Assembly (NCBI RefSeq): GCF_009711085.1
Contig: NZ_WMKA01000015.1
Span: 17,740 to 81,739 of the forward strand
Reading direction: 5' to 3'
Source: Cellulosimicrobium composti
GTDB lineage: Bacteria; Actinomycetota; Actinomycetes; Actinomycetales; Cellulomonadaceae
Length of the DNA stretch: 64,000 bases
This document shows, in pieces, positions 1 to 10,592 of the stretch (within the stretch, counting starts at the first letter, position 1; the number at the start of each line of letters is the position of its first letter). A program made the position numbers and the translations under genes. The notes beneath the pieces were generated by a model, which ran no database searches, had not been told where the DNA came from, and was given only the letters and a program-made list of their open reading frames with translations.

Positions 1-547
1 GCAGCGTGCCCGCGAGGAGCATCGCGAGCGACGTGAACGCGGCCGTGCCGAGCAGCACGGCGAGCAGCGCCGCGGGGATGCCCGCCGGGTCGGGGCGCCA
101 CCCGAGCGCGAGCGCGACGCCCGAGATCACGACGACCTGCACGACCTCGACCGCGAGGACGCCGAGCACCTTGCCCGCGAGCAGCCCGCCGCGCCCCAGC
201 GGCGTGGTCGACATGAGACGCAGGACGCCGTTGCGGCGGTCGAACGCCGTCGCGATCGCCTGGGACGTGAACGCCGTCGACATCACGGCGAGCGCGAGCA
301 CGCCCGGCGTCACGAAGTCGACGCGTGACGCGCCGCCCGTGTCGAGGTCCACGAACGACGTCAGCACGAGGCCGAGCAGGAGCATGACGGGCAGGATCAC
401 GGTCACGAGGAGCTGCTCGCCGTTGCGCAGGATCATGCGCGTCTCGAACCCGGTCTGCGCGACGACGCGGCGCCACGCGGGCGCGGCGAGGTCGGCGGCA
501 GGGCCCTGGGTGCCGGGCGCGGCCGGCGTGGTCGGGGTCGCGCTCAT
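1..547 (-). CDS. ABC-2 type transporter permease (C-terminus beyond window)
   Basis: Membrane subunit of an ABC exporter. The reading frame starts at ATG 547 and is still open at base 1, so only the N-terminal ~182 residues are visible. They show a soluble start, an arginine-rich stretch before the first membrane span, hydrophobic segments (a LVTVILPVMLLLGLVL-like helix, then VLALAVMSTAF), and the FDRRNGVLRLMSTTPL loop typical of ABC-2 permeases of the drug or antibiotic efflux type. Its ATG overlaps the TGA of the ATPase gene (ATGA at 547-544), so the two are translationally coupled and should form one exporter. The substrate cannot be deduced. Confidence 0.85.
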   Translation of the reverse strand, partial: MSATPTTPAAPGTQGPAADLAAPAWRRVVAQTGFETRMILRNGEQLLVTVILPVMLLLGLVLTSFVDLDTGGASRVDFVTPGVLALAVMSTAFTSQAIATAFDRRNGVLRLMSTTPLGRGGLLAGKVLGVLAVEVVQVVVISGVALALGWRPDPAGIPAALLAVLLGTAAFTSLAMLLAGTL

Positions 548-1506
548 CGCAGGTGCCGTCCCGTGAGGTCGAGGAACACGTCCTCGAGCGTGCGGCGGCC
601 CACCGTGACGCGCGCGGCGAGGACGCCGCGCGCGGCGAGCCACGTCGTCAGAGTCACGAGCGTCGCGGGGTCGGCCGGGCCGGTGAGGGCGTACGCGCCG
701 GGCTGCGGCTCGGCGACCGTCCACACGCCGTGCGTGCCGTCGGGCACGTCGGACCCGGCGCCGAGCGCGTCGCGCAGCCCGTCGAGGTCGAGCCCGGGCG
801 CCGCCTCGAACCGGACCGTGCGGTCGGCCGTGCCGTCGGCGCCGGTCTCCAGCAGCGCGCGCGTCGCTCCCGCCGCGATGACCTTCCCGTGGTCGACGAC
901 GTAGACCCGGTCGGCGAGGTCCTCCGCCTCGTCCATGAGGTGCGTCGTGAGGACGATCCCCACGCCCTCGGCCCGCAGCTCGCGCACGAGCTCCCACACG
1001 GCGTGCCGGCTCTGCGGGTCCATGCCCGCGCTCGGCTCGTCGAGGAACACGACCTCGGGCCGGCCCACGATCGCGGCGGCGAGCGCGAGCCGCTGACGCT
1101 GCCCGCCCGACAGGCGCCGCACCGTGGTGCGCGCGAAGCTCGCGAGCCCCAGGCGCTCGGTGAGCTCGCCGACGTCGCGCGGCCGGGCGTACATGGACGC
1201 GACGTGCCGCAGCATCTCGAGCGCGCGCACGCCCGTGGGCAGGCCGCCGTCCTGGAGCATGACGCCGACGCGCGGGCGGAGCTCGCGCGCGTCGGCCAGC
1301 GGGTCGAGGCCGAGCACGCGCACGCTTCCCGCGTCGGGGGAGCGCAGGCCCTCGCAGCACTCGACCGTCGTGGTCTTGCCCGCGCCGTTGGGCCCGAGCA
1401 CGGCGGTGATCGCGCCGCGCTCGGCGGCGAGGCTCACGCCGTCGACGACGGCACGACCGTCGTAGCGCTTGACGAGGTCGTGCACGAGCACGGCGGGGGC
1501 GGGCAC
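544..1506 (-). CDS. ABC exporter ATP-binding protein
   Basis: ATPase subunit (320 aa) that powers the permease encoded just downstream. It has Walker A GPNGAGKTTT near residue 38, signature LSGGQRQRLALA, Walker B VVFLDEPSAGMDP and the switch histidine in LTTHLMDEAEDLADR. The C-terminal ~90 residues match the regulatory tail of DrrA/CcmA-type exporter ATPases (VGRRTLEDVFLDLTGRHLR). The start is GTG 1506, with no Shine-Dalgarno but a TAGAAT hexamer 6 nt upstream, so the message is probably leaderless. It diverges from sufR. An ABC exporter beside SUF operons recurs in Actinobacteria, but no functional link is shown here. Confidence 0.92.
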   Translation of the reverse strand: MPAPAVLVHDLVKRYDGRAVVDGVSLAAERGAITAVLGPNGAGKTTTVECCEGLRSPDAGSVRVLGLDPLADARELRPRVGVMLQDGGLPTGVRALEMLRHVASMYARPRDVGELTERLGLASFARTTVRRLSGGQRQRLALAAAIVGRPEVVFLDEPSAGMDPQSRHAVWELVRELRAEGVGIVLTTHLMDEAEDLADRVYVVDHGKVIAAGATRALLETGADGTADRTVRFEAAPGLDLDGLRDALGAGSDVPDGTHGVWTVAEPQPGAYALTGPADPATLVTLTTWLAARGVLAARVTVGRRTLEDVFLDLTGRHLR

Positions 1507-1512
1507 CCGGCG

Positions 1513-1518
1513 ATTCTA
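1513..1518 (-). promoter_or_regulatory. -10 box TAGAAT, leaderless promoter of the ABC ATPase gene
   Basis: On the minus strand TAGAAT is followed by 6 nt (CGCCGG) and then the GTG start at 1506. There is no ribosome-binding sequence in between, which is the leaderless arrangement seen repeatedly in this window. Confidence 0.6.
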
Positions 1519-1631
1519 GGGGGAGGGCGCGCACCACCCGGGACCCGCACGACCGGCGTCGCGCGGGTGTCGCGTACGCCACACCGGGCCCCGTCTGAGG
1601 GTCGCCTTGCTTGCGCCGGAGCAATTAGGGA

Positions 1632-1650
1632 ACAACCATGTTGTCTATAT
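1632..1650 (+). promoter_or_regulatory. candidate SufR operator and -10 region of the suf operon
   Basis: A perfect inverted repeat, ACAAC-CAT-GTTGT (1632-1644), is directly followed by the only AT-rich -10-like stretch of this intergenic region (TATAT, 1646-1650), about 50 nt before the sufR ATG. Cyanobacterial SufR sites are known to use CAAC/GTTG half-sites. The half-sites match, but the spacer here is 3 nt rather than the longer one I recall, so assignment to SufR is inference. Confidence 0.5.
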
Positions 1651-1698
1651 CGGAGACGCTGCGCGTTCGCGCGTGCCCGTGAGCGAGAGGAGGGGAGC

Positions 1699-2499
1699 AT
1701 GACAGCAGGAGCGGTCCGGCCGCAGGTACCGGCCTCCGTCGCGCCCGCCGGCGCTCCCCCCGCGACCCCCGCCGCGGACGCGGACCGGCGCACGCGCGAG
1801 CGCGTGCTCGAGCTCGTCGCCAGCGAGGGGCCCGTCAGCGCGGCCGACCTCGCCGCGCGGCTCGGGCTCACCCCCGCCGCCGTCCGGCGTCACCTCGCCC
1901 TCCTCGAGGACGACGACCTCGTCGCCGTGCACGACGCCGGGCACCCCACCGGGATGCGCGGGCGCCCGGCACGGCGCTACGTGACGACGCCGGCCGGGCA
2001 GGGCGCGCTGAGCGGCACCTACGCCGACCTCGCGACCCAGGCGCTGCGGTACCTGCGCGACGTCGCCGGGGACGGCGCCGTCGAGCGGTTCGCGCAGGCC
2101 CGGCTCGCCGAGCTCGCCGACCGCTACGCCGGCCGCCTCGACGCCGACGACGTCGAGGGCCGCGCCGAGCAGCTCGCCGCGGCGCTCGCGGACGACGGCT
2201 ACGCGGCGAGCGTGCGCCCCGTCCCCGGCACCTCCGCGATCCAGCTGTGCCAGGGCCACTGCCCGGTGCAGCACGTCGCGGAGGAGTTCCCCCAGCTGTG
2301 CGAGGCGGAGGCCCAGGTCTTCGCCCGGCTGCTCGGCTCGCACGTGCAGCGGCTCGCGACCCTCGCGACCGGTGCGCACGCGTGCACGACCAACGTCCCC
2401 GTGGGCGTGGCCGTCCCGGTTCCCGCACCTCGTGCGGCCCGGCCGCCCGCGGACCACGACGTCCGGGCGCGGGGGCGTCCGACGTCGGGCGAGACGTGA
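1699..2499 (+). CDS. sufR: SufR-type iron-sulfur-sensing transcriptional repressor
   Basis: Regulator (266 aa) of Fe-S cluster biogenesis. Residues ~30-90 form a winged helix-turn-helix ([21 protein letters not shown]), followed by [10 protein letters not shown], which is typical of the DeoR/ArsR-like SufR family. The C-terminal half carries the cysteines that bind the sensory cluster in the family: [15 protein letters not shown] and ACTTNVP. A low-complexity Ala/Pro tail of ~40 residues follows. The ATG at 1699 is preceded by a strong GAGAGGAGGGG ribosome-binding site. It is the first gene of the suf operon, and by family knowledge it represses the operon when cluster-loaded. Confidence 0.9.
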   Translation: MTAGAVRPQVPASVAPAGAPPATPAADADRRTRERVLELVASEGPVSAADLAARLGLTPAAVRRHLALLEDDDLVAVHDAGHPTGMRGRPARRYVTTPAGQGALSGTYADLATQALRYLRDVAGDGAVERFAQARLAELADRYAGRLDADDVEGRAEQLAAALADDGYAASVRPVPGTSAIQLCQGHCPVQHVAEEFPQLCEAEAQVFARLLGSHVQRLATLATGAHACTTNVPVGVAVPVPAPRAARPPADHDVRARGRPTSGET

Positions 2500-2504
2500 C
2501 CCGG

Positions 2505-2522
2505 AGGGCGGCTCGCCGCCCT
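2505..2522 (+). terminator. hairpin between sufR and sufB (possible attenuator)
   Basis: AGGGCGGC-TC-GCCGCCCT forms a perfect 8-bp stem 6 nt after the sufR stop codon and ~75 nt before sufB. There is no U-tract. It could reduce read-through or set the 3' end of a short sufR message. Confidence 0.4.
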
Positions 2523-2596
2523 GCCCGCACGACACCCCCCGAACCCCCAGTACCGACTGCCCCCGCCCGCACACGACGGACAGTGGAAGGACGACC

Positions 2597-4057
2597 ATGA
2601 GCGCTCCCACCCAGGACGCCGCCGGCACGGCCCAGCCGACCGGCGAGAAGCAGACCGACGACGAGATCATCGCCTCGATCGGCGCGTACGAGTACGGCTG
2701 GCACGACAGCGACGCCGCCGGCATGTCCGCGCAGCGCGGCCTCTCCGAGGACGTCGTGCGCAACATCTCCGCGCTGAAGAACGAGCCGGAGTGGATGCTG
2801 AACCAGCGCCTCAAGGCGCTGCGCCTGTTCGGCAAGAAGCCCATGCCGAGCTGGGGCTCCGACCTCTCCGGCATCGACTTCGACAACATCAAGTACTTCG
2901 TGCGCTCGACGGAGAAGCAGGCGACGAGCTGGGACGAGCTCCCCGAGGACATCAAGGCGACGTACGACAAGCTCGGCATCCCGGAGGCGGAGAAGCAGCG
3001 CCTCGTCGCGGGCGTCGCGGCCCAGTACGAGTCCGAGGTCGTCTACCACCAGATCCGTGAGGACCTCGAGGCGCAGGGCGTCATCTTCGTCGACACCGAC
3101 ACGGGCCTGCGCGACTACCCCGAGCTCTTCCAGGAGTACTTCGGCACCGTCATCCCCGCGGGCGACAACAAGTTCGCGGCGCTCAACTCGGCCGTGTGGT
3201 CGGGCGGGTCGTTCGTCTACGTGCCGCCGGGCGTGCACGTCGAGATCCCGCTGCAGGCCTACTTCCGCATCAACACGGAGAACATGGGCCAGTTCGAGCG
3301 GACGCTGATCATCGCGGACGAGGGCTCGTACGTGCACTACGTCGAGGGCTGCACCGCGCCGATCTACTCGTCCGACTCGCTGCACTCCGCGGTCGTCGAG
3401 ATCGTCGTCAAGAAGAACGCGCGCGTGCGCTACACGACGATCCAGAACTGGTCGAACAACGTCTACAACCTCGTGACCAAGCGGGCGACCGCGGCCGAGG
3501 GCGCGACGATGGAGTGGGTCGACGGCAACATCGGCTCCAAGGTCACCATGAAGTACCCGGCGATCTACCTCCTCGGCGAGCACGCGCGCGGCGAGACGCT
3601 GTCGATCGCGTTCGCGGGCGAGGGCCAGCACCAGGACGCCGGCGCCAAGATGGTCCACGCGGCGCCGCACACGTCGTCGTCGATCGTCTCGAAGTCGGTC
3701 GCGCGCGGCGGTGGCCGCACGTCCTACCGCGGCCTGGTCCAGGTGCTCGAGGGCGCCTCGCACTCGGCCTCGACCGTGCTGTGCGACGCGCTGCTCGTCG
3801 ACCAGATCTCCCGGTCCGACACCTACCCGTACGTCGACGTCCGCGAGGACGACGTGTCCATGGGGCACGAGGCGACGGTCTCGCGGGTGAGCGAGGACCA
3901 GCTGTTCTACCTCATGTCCCGAGGCATGGAGGAGACCGAGGCGATGGCCATGATCGTGCGCGGGTTCGTCGAGCCCATCGCGCGCGAGCTGCCCATGGAG
4001 TACGCGCTCGAGCTCAACCGCCTCATCGAGCTGCAGATGGAAGGGTCCGTCGGCTGA
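2597..4057 (+). CDS. sufB: Fe-S cluster assembly scaffold SufB
   Basis: Scaffold subunit (486 aa) of the SufBCD complex, on which nascent [4Fe-4S] clusters are built in the cytosol. The whole length is SufB-like: N-terminal [17 protein letters not shown], central [18 protein letters not shown], the beta-helix core with [19 protein letters not shown] and [20 protein letters not shown], and C-terminal [19 protein letters not shown] 2597 follows GGAAGGACGACC. There is no intein, unlike many mycobacterial SufB proteins. sufD follows after a single base. Confidence 0.97.
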   Translation: MSAPTQDAAGTAQPTGEKQTDDEIIASIGAYEYGWHDSDAAGMSAQRGLSEDVVRNISALKNEPEWMLNQRLKALRLFGKKPMPSWGSDLSGIDFDNIKYFVRSTEKQATSWDELPEDIKATYDKLGIPEAEKQRLVAGVAAQYESEVVYHQIREDLEAQGVIFVDTDTGLRDYPELFQEYFGTVIPAGDNKFAALNSAVWSGGSFVYVPPGVHVEIPLQAYFRINTENMGQFERTLIIADEGSYVHYVEGCTAPIYSSDSLHSAVVEIVVKKNARVRYTTIQNWSNNVYNLVTKRATAAEGATMEWVDGNIGSKVTMKYPAIYLLGEHARGETLSIAFAGEGQHQDAGAKMVHAAPHTSSSIVSKSVARGGGRTSYRGLVQVLEGASHSASTVLCDALLVDQISRSDTYPYVDVREDDVSMGHEATVSRVSEDQLFYLMSRGMEETEAMAMIVRGFVEPIARELPMEYALELNRLIELQMEGSVG

Positions 4058-4058
4058 T

Positions 4059-5312
4059 ATGACCACCACCACCATTCCCGAAGAGGCCGGCCTGACGACC
4101 GACCACTCGCGCGCGCAGGCCGACGGGGCGCACTCCCACGGCGTCGTGCCGCAGGGCTCGCGCGCCGAGCGGCTCACGTCGTTCGACCTCGCCGACATCC
4201 CCGTGCCCTCCGGGCGCGAGGAGGAGTGGCGCTTCTCGCCGGTCGCGCGCCTCGCGCCGCTGTTCGACGAGCAGATCGTCGGCCAGACGGGCGGCGGCGA
4301 CGTGCGCGTCACGGTCGTCGAGGCGCCCGAGGTCGAGGTCGCGATCGTCGGCCGCGACGACGAGCGCCTCGGCACGGCCGGCAAGCCGGGCGACCGCACC
4401 GCCGTCACCGCGTGGAACGCGTTCGAGCAGTCGACCGTCGTCACCGTGCCCAAGGAGGCCGTGGCGTCCGACGTCACGTCCGTGCGGGTCGAGGGCCACG
4501 GAGGCACGCCGACGGCGAGCCACGTCCTCGTGCGCGCCGAGCGGCACTCCGAGGCCGTCGTCGTGCTCGACCACGTGGGCACCGCGACGCTCAACGAGAC
4601 GGTCGAGATCGTCGTCGAGGACGGCGCGCACCTCACCGTCGTGTCCGTGCAGGACTGGGCCGACGGCGCCGTGCACGCGTCGTCGCACCGCGCCCGCCTG
4701 GGCCGCGACGCGCGCCTCAAGCACGTCGTCGTGACGCTCGGCGGCGACGTCGTGCGCATCACCCCCGACGCGGAGTTCACCGCCGAGGGCGGCGACGTCG
4801 AGATGGTCGGCCTCTACTTCGCGGACGCGGACCAGCACCAGGAGCACCGCCTGTTCGTCGACCACGCCGTGCCGCGCTGCAAGTCGCGCGTGACGTACAA
4901 GGGCGCGCTGCAGGGCGAGGGCGCGCACGCGGTGTGGGTCGGCGACGTGCTCATCCAGGCCGAGGCCGAGGGCACGGACACCTACGAGCTCAACCGCAAC
5001 CTCGTCCTCACGGACGGCGCGCGCGCGGACTCGGTGCCGAACCTCGAGATCGAGACGGGCGAGATCGAGGGCGCGGGTCACGCGTCCGCGACCGGTCGCT
5101 TCGACGACGAGCAGCTGTTCTACCTGCAGGCGCGCGGCATCCCGGAGATCGAGGCGCGTCGCCTCGTCGTCCGCGGCTTCTTCGCCGAGCTCATCCAGGA
5201 GATCGGCGTCGCGTCGGTCGAGGAGCGCCTGCTCGAGGCGATCGAGCGCGAGCTGAGCAAGTCCATGTCGATCATCGACGGGAGCGCCGAGCCCGCCGAG
5301 GCGTCGGCGTGA
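4059..5312 (+). CDS. sufD: Fe-S cluster assembly protein SufD
   Basis: Partner (417 aa) of SufB in the SufBC2D complex and a paralogue of it. The N-terminal helix region (ERLTSFDLADIPVPSGREEEWRF) and C-terminal beta-helix (HRLFVDHAVPRCKSRVTYKGAL, ATGRFDDEQLFYLQARGIPEIEARRLVVRGFF) are characteristic. ATG 4059 lies 1 nt after the sufB stop. The stop codon overlaps the GTG of the next gene (GTGA, 5309-5312), so translation is coupled through this part of the operon. Confidence 0.95.
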   Translation: MTTTTIPEEAGLTTDHSRAQADGAHSHGVVPQGSRAERLTSFDLADIPVPSGREEEWRFSPVARLAPLFDEQIVGQTGGGDVRVTVVEAPEVEVAIVGRDDERLGTAGKPGDRTAVTAWNAFEQSTVVTVPKEAVASDVTSVRVEGHGGTPTASHVLVRAERHSEAVVVLDHVGTATLNETVEIVVEDGAHLTVVSVQDWADGAVHASSHRARLGRDARLKHVVVTLGGDVVRITPDAEFTAEGGDVEMVGLYFADADQHQEHRLFVDHAVPRCKSRVTYKGALQGEGAHAVWVGDVLIQAEAEGTDTYELNRNLVLTDGARADSVPNLEIETGEIEGAGHASATGRFDDEQLFYLQARGIPEIEARRLVVRGFFAELIQEIGVASVEERLLEAIERELSKSMSIIDGSAEPAEASA

Positions 5313-5653
5313 CCGCTCAGCCCGCCTGCACGACGTCCGACCTCGGCCCGGAGGAGGCGCTCCGCGTCGAGCTCCCGGCCGAGGACGGGCGCGTCGTCGA
5401 GGTCGCGGTCGTGCGCGACGGCGACGGCGGCTGGCACGCGATCTCGGACATCTGCTCCCACGGGGCGGTGTCCCTCTCGGACGGCGAGGTCGAGGGCTGC
5501 TTCGTCGAGTGCTGGCTGCACGGCTCGCAGTTCGACCTGCGGACCGGCATGCCGACCGCGCTGCCCGCGATGCGGCCCGTGCCCGTCTACCCGGTGACGG
5601 TCGACGGCGAGCAGGTGCTCGTCGACGTCGACCGCGTCGTCGCCCCCACCTGA
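5309..5653 (+). CDS. Rieske-type [2Fe-2S] ferredoxin in the suf operon
   Basis: A 114-residue protein made of one Rieske domain. The two ligand boxes are present: CSHG (in ISDICSHGAVSL) and CWLHG, separated by the usual ~16 residues, followed by the PAMRPVPVYPV segment. It resembles ferredoxin components of non-heme iron oxygenases, but no oxygenase is nearby. Its position between sufD and sufC is recurrent in Actinobacteria and suggests electron supply or redox monitoring for cluster assembly (inference). The GTG start overlaps the sufD stop, and that coupling supports this start. Confidence 0.88.
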   Translation: MTAQPACTTSDLGPEEALRVELPAEDGRVVEVAVVRDGDGGWHAISDICSHGAVSLSDGEVEGCFVECWLHGSQFDLRTGMPTALPAMRPVPVYPVTVDGEQVLVDVDRVVAPT

Positions 5654-5722
5654 CCGTCCTTGACTGACCCGGCGCGCCGCGCGCGCCCCACAGCTCACCA
5701 GAACCTCTTGGAGAAGAACCAG

Positions 5723-7827
<2,105 letters not shown>

Positions 7828-7838
7828 GGAAGGACGCC

Positions 7839-8366
7839 ATGAGCTCGATCGAGCAGATGTACCAGCAGGTCATCCTCGACCACGCGAAGACCCCGCACGG
7901 TCGGGGCCTGGTCGAGGTGACGGACGGCGCGACGAGCGGCCAGTCGCACCAGGTCAACCCCACGTGCGGCGACGAGGTGACGCTCCGCGTCGAGCTCGCC
8001 GGCGACACCATCGAGCGCGTGAGCTGGGAGGGGCAGGGCTGCAGCATCTCGCAGGCCTCGCTGTCCGTGCTCACGGACCTCGTGACCGGTCGCCCCGCGA
8101 CCGAGGCCGAGCACCTCGGCGAGGCGTTCCGCGAGCTCATGGGCTCGCGCGGCAAGGGCCTCGACGAGGCCACCGAGGACGAGCTCGGCGACGCGACCGT
8201 CTTCACGGGCGTGTCGCGCTACCCTGCGCGTATCAAGTGCGCCCTGCTCGGGTGGGCCGCGCTGCGCGACTCGCTCGTTACCTCGGGAGCCCTCGCCGCC
8301 CCGCAGACCGCAGCAGCCCCCGACGCGGCGCCCGCCGCGCGGGCAACGACGGAGGAGAACCGATGA
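7839..8366 (+). CDS. sufU: zinc-dependent sulfurtransferase SufU
   Basis: IscU-like protein (175 aa) that accepts persulfide sulfur from SufS. The three conserved cysteines are in NPTCGDE, WEGQGCSIS and RIKCALLGW, and the aspartate of the zinc site follows the first. The SufU-specific insertion (FRELMGSRGKGLDEA) separates it from IscU scaffolds. The last ~25 residues form an Ala/Pro-rich tail. Its TGA overlaps the sufT ATG (ATGA, 8363-8366). Confidence 0.94.
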   Translation: MSSIEQMYQQVILDHAKTPHGRGLVEVTDGATSGQSHQVNPTCGDEVTLRVELAGDTIERVSWEGQGCSISQASLSVLTDLVTGRPATEAEHLGEAFRELMGSRGKGLDEATEDELGDATVFTGVSRYPARIKCALLGWAALRDSLVTSGALAAPQTAAAPDAAPAARATTEENR

Positions 8367-8716
8367 CCACCGAGACCGGCGCGCCCGCCGAGGGCGCCAC
8401 GCCGAGCCCGCCGAACGTCGCGGACGTCGAGGAGGCGCTGCGCGACGTCATCGACCCCGAGCTCGGCATCAACGTCGTCGACCTCGGCCTCGTGTACGGG
8501 ATCCAGATCGACCAGAACAACCACGCCGTCATCGACATGACGCTCACGTCCGCGGCCTGCCCGCTGACCGACGTCATCGAGGACCAGTCCGCCCAGGCGC
8601 TCGAGGGCCTCGTCGACGGCTTCCGCGTCAACTGGGTCTGGATGCCGCCGTGGGGTCCGGAGAAGATCACGACCGACGGCAAGGAGCAGCTCCGCGCGCT
8701 CGGCTTCAACGTCTGA
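8363..8716 (+). CDS. sufT: SufT / MIP18-family Fe-S assembly factor (DUF59)
   Basis: A 117-residue DUF59 protein. After a ~20-residue flexible leader come the family hallmarks ALRDVIDPELGINVVDLGLVYG and LTSAACPLTDVIEDQ, which contains the single conserved cysteine. DUF59 proteins help mature Fe-S proteins. Location at the end of the suf operon, translationally coupled to sufU, supports that role. A strong hairpin follows the stop. Confidence 0.92.
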   Translation: MTTETGAPAEGATPSPPNVADVEEALRDVIDPELGINVVDLGLVYGIQIDQNNHAVIDMTLTSAACPLTDVIEDQSAQALEGLVDGFRVNWVWMPPWGPEKITTDGKEQLRALGFNV

Positions 8717-8737
8717 CGGTCAGCACCGGTCGACACC

Positions 8738-8767
8738 GACGCCGCGTCCCCACGGGGGCGCGGCGTC
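8738..8767 (+). terminator. terminator of the suf operon
   Basis: GACGCCGCG and CGCGGCGTC are perfect 9-bp arms, with further CCCC/GGGG pairing inside. The hairpin starts 22 nt after sufT. There is no U-tract, as is usual at this base composition. Confidence 0.7.
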
Positions 8768-8835
8768 GTGCTGTCCGGAGGGTCCGTCGCGGGGTCTGAC
8801 GGCCCGTCGCGGCACCTGCGGGCGCGCCGCTGCTC

Positions 8836-8855
8836 ACGATCCGGTTTCGGATCGT
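8836..8855 (+). promoter_or_regulatory. 8-bp inverted repeat (operator candidate) upstream of the DUF2637 gene
   Basis: ACGATCCG-GTTT-CGGATCGT is a perfect inverted repeat ending 9 nt before TTGACG (8865-8870), a -35-like hexamer; GGATAT (8890-8895) could be the -10, although the 19-nt spacer is long. The downstream gene encodes a helix-turn-helix protein, so autoregulation is possible. Confidence 0.45.
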
Positions 8856-8926
8856 TCCGGCGCGTTGACGAGGAGTGTCCTGAGTGTTGGGATATGGGCG
8901 CCCCACCCCACTTCTCGGAGGACGAC

Positions 8927-10390
8927 GTGACACAGCAGGACCAGACCGGATCGGGCGGTTCACCGCGGCAGGTGCGTTACCGCGGCAGGCATCTGCCCAT
9001 GGTCGCCGTGGTGGTCGCGGCACTCATCGCGACCGCCCTGGCCTACAGCGGCATGGTCCTGTTCGGCCTCGAGGTCGCGCACATGACGCCGCTCGAGGCG
9101 TACGGCCTCGCGGGCTTCCTCGAGGTCAGCCTCGTCGCGGTCGCGCTCATGGCGCGCAACGCGGCGCTCGAGGGCCGCCCGTACGGCGTCCTGCTCACGC
9201 TCACCTGGGTGCTCTCGGGCACGTCGGGCCTGTTCGCGGCCCTCCACGAGGTCGCCGTGCCGACGGCGAGCACGCCGTACATGGTGATCTTCCGGTTCGT
9301 CCCGCCGCTGGTCGCCGCGCTCATGTGGCACCTCGCCCTCGTGGGAGAGCGGCACATGGTCACGGGGCACACGCTCGAGGAGCGTCGTCGCGAGGCACGC
9401 GTCCACGGCTACGTCTCCGCCCTGGAGCAGTGGCGCGACGCGCGCGCGGACAGCGCCGGCTCGCCCGCGGACCTGCGCAAGGTCCGCGCCGCGCACGAGC
9501 GTCAGCGCGCCGCGCGGGACGCCGCGCTCAAGCTCCTGACGGTCGAGGATTTCGAGCGCCGCATGCAGGTGTGGGTCGAGCGCCTGGAGGCGGCGGAGCG
9601 TCACGGCGCGCGGCTCGACCTCATCGGGGCGAGCTCCGTCAAGCGCGGCACCGCGCGCGGCCCGGCCGAGGTCGCGGCCGTCGCCGCGGTCGTCGCCGCG
9701 CCGGTCGCCGTCGTCACGGACGCTCGCGGGGCGGACGCGCGCGAGGCCGACGCCCGCGAGCTCGGGGGCTCGACCCTTCCCGAGATCGCGGCGCCCGAGC
9801 CGGCGCGCGCGACGGCCGCCGAGGCCGTGGTCGAGGCGCAGGAGCGTGCGGCCGAGTCCTCGCAGGACGACGCGATCACCGAGGAGCTCCCCGCCACCGA
9901 GGCGCCCGCGGAGGACGGCACGGCCGACGCGGTGGACGTGGCGGACGAGGCGGTGGACGAGGTGGACGAGAAGCCCTACGTGCCCCAGACGTCCTTCGAG
10001 GCCCTGCCGGACCTGGAGGCGCGCGTCAAGGAGGTGTTCGGGCGCACCCGGCCGCTCCCGTGGGAGCAGCCCGTCCCCGAGACCCCGAGCGCCCCGGCCG
10101 TCGAGCCGCCGACGGTGACCGGCCACACGCGCCGCGTCGAGCTCTTCGACCTCGCGCGCCCGGCGGCCGAGACCTCGGCGGCGGCGACCGACGAGGCGAC
10201 GCCGGGCGAGGAGGACCCGACCGTCGAGCGCGACCGCCGCATCGTCGAGCTCGCCCGCCAGGGCATGAACCAGCGCGAGATCGCGCAGAAGGTCTCGGCG
10301 TCGCGCTCGACCGTGAGCCGCGTCGTGCGCCGCTACGAGGACCAGAAGCCCCTCGCGGAGGAGGACGAGCGCGAGCTCGCCAACGCCTGA
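8927..10390 (+). CDS. DUF2637-type membrane protein with C-terminal helix-turn-helix
   Basis: 487 residues. The N-terminal third has four predicted membrane spans (about residues 24-45, 54-76, 82-103 and 112-134) and resembles DUF2637/Spd-type proteins of actinobacterial plasmids and chromosomes. The middle is an acidic Ala/Glu-rich linker of ~200 residues. The end (RRIVELARQGMNQREIAQKVSASRSTVSRVV) is a resolvase-like helix-turn-helix. GTG 8927 was chosen because TCGGAGGACGAC, an excellent ribosome-binding site, lies just upstream; an ATG 33 nt earlier lacks one. A membrane-tethered DNA-binding protein is the simplest reading. The function is unknown. Confidence 0.75.
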   Translation: MTQQDQTGSGGSPRQVRYRGRHLPMVAVVVAALIATALAYSGMVLFGLEVAHMTPLEAYGLAGFLEVSLVAVALMARNAALEGRPYGVLLTLTWVLSGTSGLFAALHEVAVPTASTPYMVIFRFVPPLVAALMWHLALVGERHMVTGHTLEERRREARVHGYVSALEQWRDARADSAGSPADLRKVRAAHERQRAARDAALKLLTVEDFERRMQVWVERLEAAERHGARLDLIGASSVKRGTARGPAEVAAVAAVVAAPVAVVTDARGADAREADARELGGSTLPEIAAPEPARATAAEAVVEAQERAAESSQDDAITEELPATEAPAEDGTADAVDVADEAVDEVDEKPYVPQTSFEALPDLEARVKEVFGRTRPLPWEQPVPETPSAPAVEPPTVTGHTRRVELFDLARPAAETSAAATDEATPGEEDPTVERDRRIVELARQGMNQREIAQKVSASRSTVSRVVRRYEDQKPLAEEDERELANA

Positions 10391-10430
10391 GCGGGACCTC
10401 GGGCGCGGCAGCGCCCGGCTGCGGCCCGAC

Positions 10431-10462
10431 GGTCCGAGCGTGCCCGGCGGCGCGCTCGGACC
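10431..10462 (+). terminator. terminator after the DUF2637 gene
   Basis: GGTCCGAGCG and CGCTCGGACC form a perfect 10-bp stem with a 12-nt loop, 40 nt after the stop codon. Confidence 0.55.
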
Positions 10463-10592
10463 GGGGCCCGGACCCCGGCGGACCGCGACACGCTCCCGGC
10501 GCGTCCGGCGTCCCCCGGCGGCGGTCCTCTAGCCTGACGTCATCCCGTCAGCAGGCGCGGACCGTGCGCCGAGCGTCGTGAGGGAGCCGCGG

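Noticed and set aside
2597..4057. Possible intein in SufB, as seen in mycobacteria
   Set aside because: The protein is of normal length and aligns continuously with SufB motifs; no intein boundary residues or insert.
1868..4780. Long minus-strand open frame opposite sufR-sufB-sufD
   Set aside because: Low-complexity translation rich in Arg, Ala and Val with no motif; the plus strand carries unmistakable SUF proteins.
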